Positions 14,701 through 23,500 of a DNA stretch of 64,000 nucleotides are shown here, one piece after another (position 1 is the stretch's first letter; every line of letters begins with the position of its first letter). Origin of the DNA: JBBTCX01 sp964494205. GTDB lineage: Bacteria; Planctomycetota; Phycisphaerae; UBA1845. Where the stretch lies: positions 434,001 to 498,000 of the forward strand of contig CAZBRD010000001.1 in NCBI GenBank assembly GCA_964494205.1, in the 5' to 3' direction. The notes beneath the pieces are model-generated. The model had not been told where the DNA came from, searched no databases, and worked only from the letters and a program-made list of their open reading frames with translations. The position numbers and the translations under genes were made by a program.

Positions 14701-15293
14701 ACTTCGTCAACGGCGATCTTCCGACCTTGCCGGTGCTTGAAGGTGACCCGCCCGTCGAAATCGAGCGTGCACACCTCGGCTGCAACTGGCAGGACAACGT
14801 AATCATGTTGACGCACGATGAGTCGGCCTACTGGTCATCGCTCACCGGCGATCCGAAGGGCGTGTCGCCGTTCACCAATCTCGATCCGGGCACAACGCCG
14901 GGACGTCCGGATACCGATCCGTACAATCCGGGTGGTCGCGTTCTGCGTGGTTATGTCCTCGGATGGGCGGTCGAGCATGGCACGAGCCGCGAAATCCGCT
15001 GGAACCATTTGAGCGGTACAGCTATCATCGTGAACTATCGCGATGCAACAGCGTGGGAGTACAACGCGTTTGCGTTCCAGTCGCTGGCTGACGTCGCACA
15101 CGGCGACCTCTTGTTGCCGCCGTACGGTCAGCTCGATCTGAACGGTGTCGAGTACGAATACGCACCGTCGCAGCTCGTGTTCGACTTCTACGCGGTTGGC
15201 GCACACATTCTGTCGGGCGGCGGTCAGGATCACTATATTCGTGACACGCACTTGACTCTCTGGGCCGTGCTGAAGGATCTGCGCGACCAATAA
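11793..15293 (+). CDS. Secreted DUF11-like repeat protein, paralogue of the 20510 gene
   Basis: The 1166-residue protein has a signal peptide at about 1-33. Residues about 42-358 form a module also present in the 20510 product (LNGNLSDFKAL, FMHSPIN, NIANGDGDVC, NIMVPFD-DGNG-PCVLGTG). Two DUF11-like beta-sandwiches follow, starting at EIEVKKEIRCEG and ALECDKLM, with FR-EV-N-GN-type cores. Residues about 760-1166 are a distinct domain beginning FDIWNENEVRFSGTE that I cannot assign to a named family. Many DxDGxG segments suggest calcium binding. There is no dockerin or sorting motif. The ATG has GGAGGG six bases upstream, and a strong terminator lies 76 bases after the stop. The role is unknown, probably a structural surface protein. 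Confidence 0.88.
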   Translation: MIAERFTKVARSRGVLMGSAAMASVFGLSLAFAGGPATPPTLNGNLSDFKALIDSIDAGAVNAAGVNQVDNVANGPNQGTQGFDDEPIQDNATPLDRFMHSPINVGDFFFVYSPDTDGVINPPSEDNSFLAIAANIANGDGDVCVDDPGTPFDECLGLVAVKATTPPDLPCNIMVPFDTDGNGNPCVLGTGFQSRWCPSETPAPNQCSPFDPPDPGDPACPQPVLTFDEANDALNLSFFLCAVDVGDLVSPELSVVLQQQGQMGPNSAVGLAVDPPGLTNILSFPPVGNTCAQIATRGTDNNTAFPDGLGNDDYEVIVNKIDSQVHNQLFPGEDYRAVTRFRLANLGMTLRSDASGDLSNEDSMFALIGLPITEIEVKKEIRCEGQTAFSDSIDITQGGSAEFRIEVENTGNTDIAVELEDHLTGGITPDLGTMVVTLFRPGDNPVGTVVNFANASAQNPQFNPNFFGPTGNNFLNAMVSGTRTCLGVLNGVDVCSDPFDPQVGDRVVITFTGTVNSTGNFCNTTNDLTNTILACGDPDVGPGPCSTAPNSGNEVYDAPNIVDTPRENEADDDDNVVTGNIICVESALECDKLMTVDFGDDGSDEFINRSNVIFDSSMLPARVAYSFRVSNEGDVPVEDICVVDNGLVAAATAAGITVGPCSLTQNGTCSGAGNVGAPIALINPGGSGTVTCELLIETEEQFLLLAGADGGGSGDQCFENISFAKGTATVDSECGDFTADVTSSPCSAVICLQQPPRECVPTKAKFDIWNENEVRFSGTERCIYSWDQEYLSQYTDIGLANHFHLWALQTNKGKARIDGLRSPVVCTDESIPAPFLGVHAKILDLHNDVAQAGGNLVGIGQEVGQILYTLPTDGEESNLPPWMEGGRIANDLMPAIPGLRGIGGAHQQGNNTNTFGSTVDPRVDITTKGSLLVYNKIEIKWDSTGTLIQDTYLTIVNDFDEGNPVDVQLYFVNGDLPTLPVLEGDPPVEIERAHLGCNWQDNVIMLTHDESAYWSSLTGDPKGVSPFTNLDPGTTPGRPDTDPYNPGGRVLRGYVLGWAVEHGTSREIRWNHLSGTAIIVNYRDATAWEYNAFAFQSLADVAHGDLLLPPYGQLDLNGVEYEYAPSQLVFDFYAVGAHILSGGGQDHYIRDTHLTLWAVLKDLRDQ

Positions 15294-15691
15294 GACTCTG
15301 ATCGCCGCAAGCACGTCATCGTTCGCAGAGGACGGTGCGTGAGGGCGGATTTTCTCCCCAGTACCTCGTGGAGTGCCTGAGCATCGCTCAGGCACTCCGT
15401 TTTTTTATCAGAGCAACATTTATTCGTCGCCCACAACGCCTCGATTCAAAAAGCAAGAGAAAAGCAATTACAAACATCTTCATTTCGTGGTGTTCGATGC
15501 GGGAAATCTGCATGACAGAACAGTTATTGCCCAACTTGAAGCTGTTGGCTTGAATTGGTAATATGATGGTTCGAATCGGTTGCAAAGATACCGAGAACGC
15601 GCATAATCTGGGGGATTAGGGTTCTCGGGACAAATGCCGGTATCGTGTCCTACCGAAGGGGTAATTTCACAGGAAGGGAGGGAGGCAACCC
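15294..15691. other. Intergenic region with terminator and leader
   Basis: No credible gene lies in these 398 bases. They contain the terminator described separately and then a leader with possible ggaca/tgtcc pairing (15628-15632 and 15646-15650) upstream of a purine-rich ribosome-binding site, GGGAGGGAGG, at 15676-15685. Confidence 0.5.
15370..15406 (+). terminator. Intrinsic terminator after the 11793 gene
   Basis: A perfect 13-bp stem (ggagtgcctgagc at 15370-15382 with gctcaggcactcc at 15386-15398) has a 3-base loop and is followed by a run of T residues. This is a textbook Rho-independent terminator. Confidence 0.93.
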
Positions 15692-18600
15692 GTGCAGGGA
15701 CTGTCTACTATTTTGCTTGTGCCAAAGCGCGTCATCGGTGCCGTGGCCGGGTCTGCGATTCTTGCCACTCTTGCGCTCGGCATTGTCGGAAGTCTAATCT
15801 CGCCCGCTGGTGGTCAGCTTCCGCCGCCTGTGGAAAACGGCGCGCTGGCAGATGGCGAAAACCATGAAGGCGATATCGAGGATATCGGTGATCCGATCCC
15901 TCCGCCGGAAGAAGTGGTTGTTCCTACGGTACTGGTCAGCAGTTTCCAATGCTTCGCGAGTCAGCCGAATTGCCAGGTTGTCAACGCGGTGCTCAAGTAC
16001 GACGCCATGTCCGGGGCCTATCTGGGCCCACACATTACGAGCATCCCTGGTCCCACGGGCATCGCGCAGCATCCGGTGACGGGTCGCTTGCTGGTCGCCA
16101 GCCGACCGATGGACCTCGTGAATGAATACGATCGCCACAGCGGCGCGTTCATTCGAACGTTTGTTCCGTCGGGTTCAGGCGAGCTCAACGTGCCGCAGCA
16201 CATTCTCTTTCACCCCAACGGCAATCTACTCGTAACCAGCACGCAAACCGACGGCTCGTTGTTCTCCACCAACGGCATCATCGAATACAACGGTTCGACC
16301 GGCGCATTTGTGCGCATCTTCAAGGACGGCGGATTTCTCGGTGAAGATTGCGGTGACCCGCGCTGCCTGTACGGTCCCAACACCATGGCGTGGGGATCGA
16401 ACGGCCACCTCTATGTGACATCCGGTAACAACGATCTGATTCTCGAATACGATGTGAACGGAAACTACATCAATTACTTTGACTCCGGCAGTCTCAAGAA
16501 TCCGAATGGTCTTGTGATTCGCCCGGCGACGGGGTTCCGTCCCAACAATCTGCTGGTTACGTCGCTCTTTTTGAATCCCGCGAATCCATCTGACACGCAC
16601 AAGGTTCTCGAATTCGATGACGTGACCCACGAACTGATCACGACGGGAAGCGGCATCCTCGCTTCCGGTTTTGATACACCGGGTCCGCTTCTATTCGCAT
16701 CGGACGGAAACCTCCTTGTCGGCGATCGCGCTTTCTGGGAAGTTCCGCCGAACTACAGCGACCGCATCATCAAGCGAAACAGTCAGACCGGCGCGTTCGT
16801 TTCGTTCTTTACGCCCACCAACAACTTTGCGCTGCATTATTCAACCGGCATGCTTCCGGTCACCATTGGTTGTACGACGAACGCGGATTGCAATGACGCC
16901 AATCCCTGCACCGATGACGTGTGCAATACTGGCAACAACACGTGCTCGAATACGCCGGACGACACCAACACTCCCAATGACGGTTTGTTCTGCAATGGTA
17001 CGGAAGAGTCTTGCTCTGCCGGTCAGGTCATTTACTCCATGCCGCCGCCGAATTGCAACGACGGCTTTTCATGCACGACGGACGGCTGTAACGAAGCACA
17101 GGACCAATGCACGCATACGGTGCTACCTGGATTCTGTCTTGTCGCTGGCGCCTGTCGCATCGACGGCGAAGTGAACCCGGGCAGTCCCTGCCAGGCGTGC
17201 AACGCCGGAGCCAATCAGAACAACTGGACCAATCTGCCGGTCGGTACCCTTTGCGGCAGCACCGTGGACAATGAATGCGATAACCCCGACCGCTGCAATG
17301 CGGCAGGTACGTGTCTGACCAACTTTGAACCGGCTGGCACTCAGTGCGGATCTGCGCTCGATTCTGCCTGTACGAATCCTGATACCTGTAGCGGCAATGG
17401 TGCATGTCTGAACAATCACGCGGCGAATGGAACCAGCTGCGACGACACATTGTTCTGCACGTCAAGTAGCGCGTGTTCGAACGGTTTCTGCATCGGCTCT
17501 GGAAATCCGTGCAATACCCCGCAACTGCCGCTCTGCCTGGAGCAGGACAACAACTTCCTCTGTGTTCAGTGCGCATTTGACGAGGATTGCCCGAACGACG
17601 CGCTCTTCTGCACGTCTCGTCGATGCAACGTGATGACGCATACTTGCTCCAATGTTCCGGACAATACAATTTGCAACGACAACATGTTCTGCAACGGCGT
17701 CGAAACGTGCGACGGCGGAACGGGAAATTGTATTGCGGGTACAAACCCGTGCCCGGAAGGCGATGGCTGCGATGAAACACTCGATCATTGCGTGGAGTGC
17801 GGTGTCAACGCCGACTGCACGGACGGGCTGTTCTGCAACGGTCCTGAGTCATGTGCCTTCGGTTTGTGTAAGCAGGGCAATCTCATTGTGAACAACGGTG
17901 GGTTCAACGGACAAACCGGCTGGACGAACAACATCCCGGTTCACGGTAACATAACGTATCCCAACAATCTTCGCGTTGTCGGGCCCAACAGCATGGACCC
18001 CGGTTTCACGTGGGCGAGCCAGGGCGGGCTTAACTTCCTGGGCGGCAACCTTGAATTTGATCTTCTCAGCTACAGCAATCCGGGCGACACCGCAGACTGG
18101 GACTATCCCGTTTTGCGAATCGATTCGGTCTTCTTCGGACTGAACTCAAATGGAACGCTAGGCGGCATCACCTTTGGTGACAACGAAGGTGCGGGCACCA
18201 TCGACAACGGTCACCCGGCTGAGAACGTTCATTTCATCATCGATATTGAGGCGGTTGCGGGTCCCGGCGTTCACAGCATCGGATTCGGCGTGTGCTCGGT
18301 CGACGGCGAGTTCGGCGGTGCCGTGGCGGTTTATGACAACGTATTCGGTTTGGTCAACGCGGGCAGTCCCTGTGAAGACGCCTGCAACGAAGCGAACGAC
18401 ACGTGCATCAACTGCGTCAACAACATCGATTGCTCGGACGGCCTGTTCTGCAACGGAAACGAAACCTGCGTCAGCGGTCAGTGCCTGCCGGGAACGAACC
18501 CGTGTGGCGCCGGCCTGATGTGCCTCGAAGCATCTGATCAGTGTGTACAGTGCATCAACAACGCCAACTGCAACGACAACTTGTTCTGCAACGGACAGGA

Positions 18601-20116
18601 AACATGTGTCTCCGGCTTCTGTCAGGCAGGAACAAGCCCGTGTCTGCAAGGGCAAATGTGCAACGAAGCCAATGACCAGTGCACCGGCTGCGGCACCAGC
18701 GCACAATGTGACGACGGCAATCCGTGCAACGGCGCGGAGACTTGCCAGTCCGGCATGTGCATGCCTGGCACGCCGATTCCGAATTGCTGCACGTCAAACG
18801 CCCAGTGCACCAACAACAACGTGTGCGACGGAAACGAAACGTGCGTAGCCGGAAACTGTATCCCCGGCTCGCCACTAAACTGCAATGACAATCGTCCATG
18901 CACGACTGACGCGTGTCATCCCATCGGCGGTTGCCAGCATTCCAATCTGCCCGCTGGTTCAGCCTGTGGTGATCAAACCAGCACGCAGTGCGACTTGCCA
19001 AACACGTGCAACCCCATTGGCGATTGCCAGGCCAATGTCTTGCCGAACAACACACCCTGCCCCGATGGCATCACATGCAACGGCAACGAACTCTGCGCCA
19101 GTGGTGTCTGCCAGCCCGGTACGCCGATCCCCAATTGCTGCAACAACAACGGCGATTGCAACAACGGCAACCCATGCGACGGCGTTGAAACATGCGTCGG
19201 CACTACGTGCCAGGCCGGCACCCCGGTTCCGGGTTGCTGTTTCAATAACAGCGATTGTAGCAACAACAATGTTTGCGACGGCGTGGAGACCTGTGTGTCG
19301 AACGCGTGCGTCGCAGGTACTCCGTTGGCTTGCAACGACGGCAATGCGTGCACGCAGGATTCCTGCAACGCGATCTCCGGTTGCCAGAACATGAACCTTC
19401 CTGCCGGAACACAATGCGGTAGTCAGAGCAATTCCGCCTGCGACCATCCGGATAGCTGCGATGCCAACGGTGTCTGTCAGGCCAACCTGGAATCCAACGG
19501 CACACCGTGTCCCGACGGACTCGTGTGCAACGGAAGTGAGTCGTGTCAGGCCGGCGTCTGTGCACCCGGAACGCCAGTGCCAGGCTGTTGCACTTCCAAC
19601 GCAGAATGCAACAACAACAACGTTTGCGACGGCACAGAGACCTGTGTTTCAAACGCTTGCGTGGCGGGTACCTCCCTGGTGTGCAACGACGGCAATCCTT
19701 GTACGGACAACAACTGCAACGCGACGCTCGGTTGTCAGTTCCCGAATAACAATCTTCCGTGCGAGGACGGCGATGAGTGCACAGCCTTCGACATGTGCGC
19801 CAATGGCCAATGCGTCGGTGGACCACCGGCTGATTGCACCAATGCCGAGTGCACAGACTGCAACGACAACCACGTGCGCGACGACTGCGAGGAGCTGGCT
19901 GACTGCGACAACAACACCCAGCCGGATGCCTGCGAGCCCGTGGGCGACGGGGACGCCGACTGCGACGTCGACTTGTACGACATCGGACCGTTCCAAGGCT
20001 GCTTCTCCGGCACCGGGTTAACGTTGCCCGCCTGCTACCCGTATGACATCAACGATGACGGGAAAGTTGACTTGGTCGATTGGGCGATGATCCATGCCGG
20101 CATCGAAGGCCCGTGA
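15692..20116 (+). CDS. Secreted propeller / Cys-repeat protein with dockerin-like C-terminus
   Basis: The 1474-residue exported protein has a basic N-terminus and hydrophobic signal (about 1-35). A beta-propeller of NHL/SMP-30 style occupies about 75-390 (GPTGIAQHPVTGRLLVAS, HPNGNLLVTS). A very long cysteine-rich array (about 390-1415) is built from CxDGLFCNGxETCxxGxC-type units. At about 730-893 the array is interrupted by a jelly-roll-like module (NGGFNGQTGW, AVYDNV) that also occurs in the 41738-46930 product. The last 55 residues are a dockerin-like pair of calcium loops (DADCDVDLYDIGPF and DINDDGKVDLVDW). The array implies well over 100 cysteines and oxidative folding outside the cytoplasm. 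The GTG start has GGGAGGGAGG about 7 bases upstream. It sits between the two paralogues at 11793 and 20510. Function is inferred to be adhesive or scaffolding. Confidence 0.87.
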   Translation: MQGLSTILLVPKRVIGAVAGSAILATLALGIVGSLISPAGGQLPPPVENGALADGENHEGDIEDIGDPIPPPEEVVVPTVLVSSFQCFASQPNCQVVNAVLKYDAMSGAYLGPHITSIPGPTGIAQHPVTGRLLVASRPMDLVNEYDRHSGAFIRTFVPSGSGELNVPQHILFHPNGNLLVTSTQTDGSLFSTNGIIEYNGSTGAFVRIFKDGGFLGEDCGDPRCLYGPNTMAWGSNGHLYVTSGNNDLILEYDVNGNYINYFDSGSLKNPNGLVIRPATGFRPNNLLVTSLFLNPANPSDTHKVLEFDDVTHELITTGSGILASGFDTPGPLLFASDGNLLVGDRAFWEVPPNYSDRIIKRNSQTGAFVSFFTPTNNFALHYSTGMLPVTIGCTTNADCNDANPCTDDVCNTGNNTCSNTPDDTNTPNDGLFCNGTEESCSAGQVIYSMPPPNCNDGFSCTTDGCNEAQDQCTHTVLPGFCLVAGACRIDGEVNPGSPCQACNAGANQNNWTNLPVGTLCGSTVDNECDNPDRCNAAGTCLTNFEPAGTQCGSALDSACTNPDTCSGNGACLNNHAANGTSCDDTLFCTSSSACSNGFCIGSGNPCNTPQLPLCLEQDNNFLCVQCAFDEDCPNDALFCTSRRCNVMTHTCSNVPDNTICNDNMFCNGVETCDGGTGNCIAGTNPCPEGDGCDETLDHCVECGVNADCTDGLFCNGPESCAFGLCKQGNLIVNNGGFNGQTGWTNNIPVHGNITYPNNLRVVGPNSMDPGFTWASQGGLNFLGGNLEFDLLSYSNPGDTADWDYPVLRIDSVFFGLNSNGTLGGITFGDNEGAGTIDNGHPAENVHFIIDIEAVAGPGVHSIGFGVCSVDGEFGGAVAVYDNVFGLVNAGSPCEDACNEANDTCINCVNNIDCSDGLFCNGNETCVSGQCLPGTNPCGAGLMCLEASDQCVQCINNANCNDNLFCNGQETCVSGFCQAGTSPCLQGQMCNEANDQCTGCGTSAQCDDGNPCNGAETCQSGMCMPGTPIPNCCTSNAQCTNNNVCDGNETCVAGNCIPGSPLNCNDNRPCTTDACHPIGGCQHSNLPAGSACGDQTSTQCDLPNTCNPIGDCQANVLPNNTPCPDGITCNGNELCASGVCQPGTPIPNCCNNNGDCNNGNPCDGVETCVGTTCQAGTPVPGCCFNNSDCSNNNVCDGVETCVSNACVAGTPLACNDGNACTQDSCNAISGCQNMNLPAGTQCGSQSNSACDHPDSCDANGVCQANLESNGTPCPDGLVCNGSESCQAGVCAPGTPVPGCCTSNAECNNNNVCDGTETCVSNACVAGTSLVCNDGNPCTDNNCNATLGCQFPNNNLPCEDGDECTAFDMCANGQCVGGPPADCTNAECTDCNDNHVRDDCEELADCDNNTQPDACEPVGDGDADCDVDLYDIGPFQGCFSGTGLTLPACYPYDINDDGKVDLVDWAMIHAGIEGP
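18780..19760 (+). repeat. Tandem 350-460-bp units in the Cys-rich array
   Basis: Two long units and one partial unit begin near 18802, 19259 and 19612, each encoding NNNVCDG-ETCV. The first two continue through an AG-CG-CD-P-C block to TPCPDG. DNA identity between the second and third unit starts is high by eye (aacaacaa-gtttgcgacggc), pointing to fairly recent duplication. Confidence 0.7.
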
Positions 20117-20509
20117 TCGGGTGGCGAAAGCCATTTGGGCAGATTGCCGCTTAAATTTCAATTGAATTGTTGTTCATATCGGAACAAATACCCTTTGTTT
20201 CGGTTTGAATTACACAGTTCGTTTTGATAACCTTAAAGACAATAAGACTGGCGACTTTGCTCAGCCCGGGGGGAGGGGAATGCGCATATTCTGTCATCGA
20301 GTTCCCCCAGTTGGAATGAGTTGCTGATAGTTTGCGGGATTGTTCGATCAAACTGGCGCAGTACCTGCGCGACTTTGATCGAACCTGATTCCGCCATCGG
20401 ACCCGCCACGGAGGTCGGGCGTCGCGACAGACAGCGCTTCGAACGGATGCATTTCAGCGCTCGTTAATGATCAAGAAGCTCGCGCAGGGGCGCGGTAGGG
20501 TGAGGGGGC
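20117..20509. other. Intergenic region with large inverted repeat
   Basis: These 393 bases contain no credible gene. A weak hairpin (cggaacaaa/tttgtttcg, 20180-20202) lies 64 bases after the upstream stop and could be a poor terminator. A much stronger structure lies at 20342-20384. Confidence 0.5.
20342..20384. promoter_or_regulatory. Interrupted 43-base palindrome upstream of the IPTL-CTERM gene
   Basis: Perfect 11-base arms, gttcgatcaaa (20342-20352) and tttgatcgaac (20374-20384), flank an internal mismatch and a second 5-bp stem (ggcgca-gtacc-tgcgc). It lies about 126 bases before the next start codon and has no T-run, so an operator or an RNA structure is more likely than a terminator. 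Confidence 0.4.
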
Positions 20510-23500
20510 ATGACAAGCAAACACAGAGCATTCATCAAATCAATGCAGGCCGCGCAATGGATCGTGGCCGCGCTCGTTCTCTCCTTCACGCCATTCGTCT
20601 TGCACGCTCAAGCAGTGAAAGCGAAGCCACGCCCAGCCGCAACGACACCGCCGGTCAGCAGCGATGCTAACTCAAGCGAAGAGTCGAACAGCGACAACGA
20701 CGAAGGCGATGACGATACGTTGCCGCCAACGCAGCCAACTGGCCCCATCGGCAGCAATCCCTATCCAGATAGTCGCGGCGGTCCGCTCATTCGCGGCGGC
20801 CGACCCGTCATGGACGGCAACCTCGCCGACTTTAAAGCGCTGGCACTGTTTATTCAGCAAGAGGGCGTGAATGCTTGCGCCGTCAATCAGCTTGATAACT
20901 TCGCAAATGGTCCGGCCGTGGGTCCGGATGGATTTCAGGACGAGCCTCTGCAGGACGATGCAACTCCTCAGTTTCGCTTCATGCATTCGCCGATCAACGC
21001 CGGCAATTTCATCTTCATTTACTACCCTGATACCGACGGGCTCATTGTTCCGGCGGATGAGGATGACAGCTGGCTAGGCGTGGGTGTGAATATCGCCAAC
21101 GGCGATGGCGATGTGTGCATCGACAACCCGGGAACCCCGACCAATGAGTGCTTAGGCATCACGAAGCTTACGAGTCCGCCCGATCTTCCTGCGAACATCA
21201 TGGTTCCGTTCGATTCCGACGGAAACGGCGATCCGTGTGTTCTTGGTACGGGCGCCGCCAGTCGTTGGGCGCCGTCCAATCCTGTCCTCACGTTCGACGA
21301 AGCGGTCGAAGGCATCACGCTTGCGTTCAAACTCTGTGCCCTCGACCCGGGTGACCTCGCCAGCCCTGAGTTCACAGCACAGTATCTTCAATCGCAGGGG
21401 AACCCGACCGCGCTGAGTCTATTCGGCCTCGATCCCGCCAACTTCGAATTGTTCCCGCCGATGAATTCGACCTGCGAGTCCATTCGCCTTCGCGGCTTGG
21501 ACGGCGACACGGTCTATCCAGACGGTTTGGGAAACGATGACATTGAAATCATCATCAACAATATCGACACCCAGGTCGCAGCCCTTTTTCCCGGCGAAGA
21601 TTACATCAGCGTCACGCGGTATCGTCTCGCACAGCTCGGTATGACGCTGCGCAGCGATTCGACCGGCGACCTGTCCAACGAGGACAGCATGTTCACCCTT
21701 TGCAGTCTCGACATTCCTGAAATCGAGATCACAAAGCAAGTGCGCTGCGAAGGTGACGCCGACGACCAATGGCGCGATTCCGCAGATATCGCGCCGGGTT
21801 CCGTGGTCGAGTTCCGTGTCGAGGTGGCCAACGCAGGCAACGTCCCACTGTCGGTGACACTGTCTGACACTTTGCAGGAGCTTAATAACGCCAACCTCGA
21901 CATTGATCAGAGCTCGCTCGAGGCGACGCTGTTCCGTCCGGCAGACGGCCCGGGTGTGGCCATCAACCCCGCCAACGCCGCGACGTTTGGCCTCTCGCCC
22001 ATTTTCTTTACGGCGACTCCGGCTGGTTTCTTGGGCGGTATCGTTGCGGGCGAGCCTCGCTTCCTCGGTCTAATGAATCCCACCGAGGTTTGCCTCGACA
22101 ATGACGATTTTATCCTTGGCGATCGACTCGTGCTCACCTTCAGCGCGACCTCAAGCGTGGGCACCTCGTTCTGCTCGCAGCAGCCGGTGGACATCGACAT
22201 TCGCAATTCCATCTCCGCGACCGGCGATCCTGATTCTCCTCCCGAGCTCGACGGCGATGAAGTCGTCGATATGGCCGGCGGCGCGCCCGATACACCGCGC
22301 GAAAGACTTCGCGGCGGCGATGACAACGTGGTGACCATCAACGTGCTTTGCCAGAACCTGAATCTGCTGAAGGAAGTTCGCCTGTTGCCCAATGGCGCAT
22401 TCGCCACTGGCGACACGCCGCTGATCATTCCAGCCGCTGGCGGCCAGGTTCAGCTTCAATATCGCTACACCGTGCAAAACCTGGGCGAGGTCGCGCAGGA
22501 CATCACCTTGTCCGATGTCGCGCTCTGCCAGCATGCAGCCGGTGTCCCCGGCATTACGCTGCCCGATTGCGAAATCTGCGGCGAACCGACCCCCGGTATT
22601 CTCAATGCATTAGTGCCGATAGGTGGCACTCTCCAGTCATCGTGCTCCATCACCTTTAACAACGTGGATACGCTGCGCTCGTTCCTCACGCTAGACAACA
22701 ACCAGACGTGTCATTCCGCCCCCAGCGCCGGCAATCCGAACGATTGCTATGGAAACTGCGCGACGGTCGAGGGCGAAATCGGTGGAACGAACGACATCTG
22801 CGGCGGCGGGGTCGTTACGGATACCTCTAATGCCACCATCTGCAACCGCGTTTGCATGTTGGACGTGACCAAGCGCGTTCGCTGCATTCTCGACAGCTGC
22901 ACTTCGCCCACGATGTTTGGGCCGTTTGTCGATTCCACCACTGATCCATTGCAGGTCACGCCGAGTTCCTGCGTGCAATACGAAATCGAAGTGCGAAACA
23001 CCAGCACCGATACGCCGATGTGTCGCATTCAGTTGGAAGATATTCTTTCCGGCTCGCCGGCAGACATCACGTTTGCCGCTGGTTCCGCGCAACTGGATGT
23101 GGGCGGCGTTCCCTGCCCGATGCCCGCGTGTTTCAACGTCACCGGCGCGCCGTGCGAAATCAATCCGGCGTCGTGCCCAGCCTTCACGGGCGGGGTCTTC
23201 GCTCCCGGGCAGATGTTCCGCGTTCGTTTCCGCGCGACGATCCCGACTGGCGCCAATGCAGCCATGCCCGATCCGATCAACATGATCACCGTCGATGGCG
23301 CGGCTGACTGCCCAGGCGGTGTGCCCGCGTATTCTTGTGAGGACACCAGCTCAGTAGACCTGGATGTCCTTTCGACGGGACTGCGCTGCGACAGTAAGCA
23401 ATGGCAATTCCAGACCGATACAGATGCCGATTGCGACGCGGACCCGCCGTTCGGCGCGTTTTCGTCCTCGATCAATTTGACGAACGCCGTTTTTCCCGTT

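Noticed and set aside
13548..14816. 422-codon antisense frame under the 11793 gene
   Set aside because: It has no recognisable motif and the real gene on the other strand has a clear signal peptide, ribosome-binding site and paralogue.
16870..19850. EGF-like domain array
   Set aside because: The cysteine spacing (C-DG-FCNG-E-C---C) does not follow the EGF pattern; it fits the planctomycete/myxobacterial style of disulfide repeats better.
18400..19920. aac-rich triplet microsatellite
   Set aside because: The triplets encode Asn-rich turns within ordinary cysteine repeats and are never long pure runs.
20160..20205. Intrinsic terminator after the 15692 gene
   Set aside because: The hairpin (20180-20202) is AT-rich with a wobble pair and no proper T-run, so it is mentioned only as a weak candidate.
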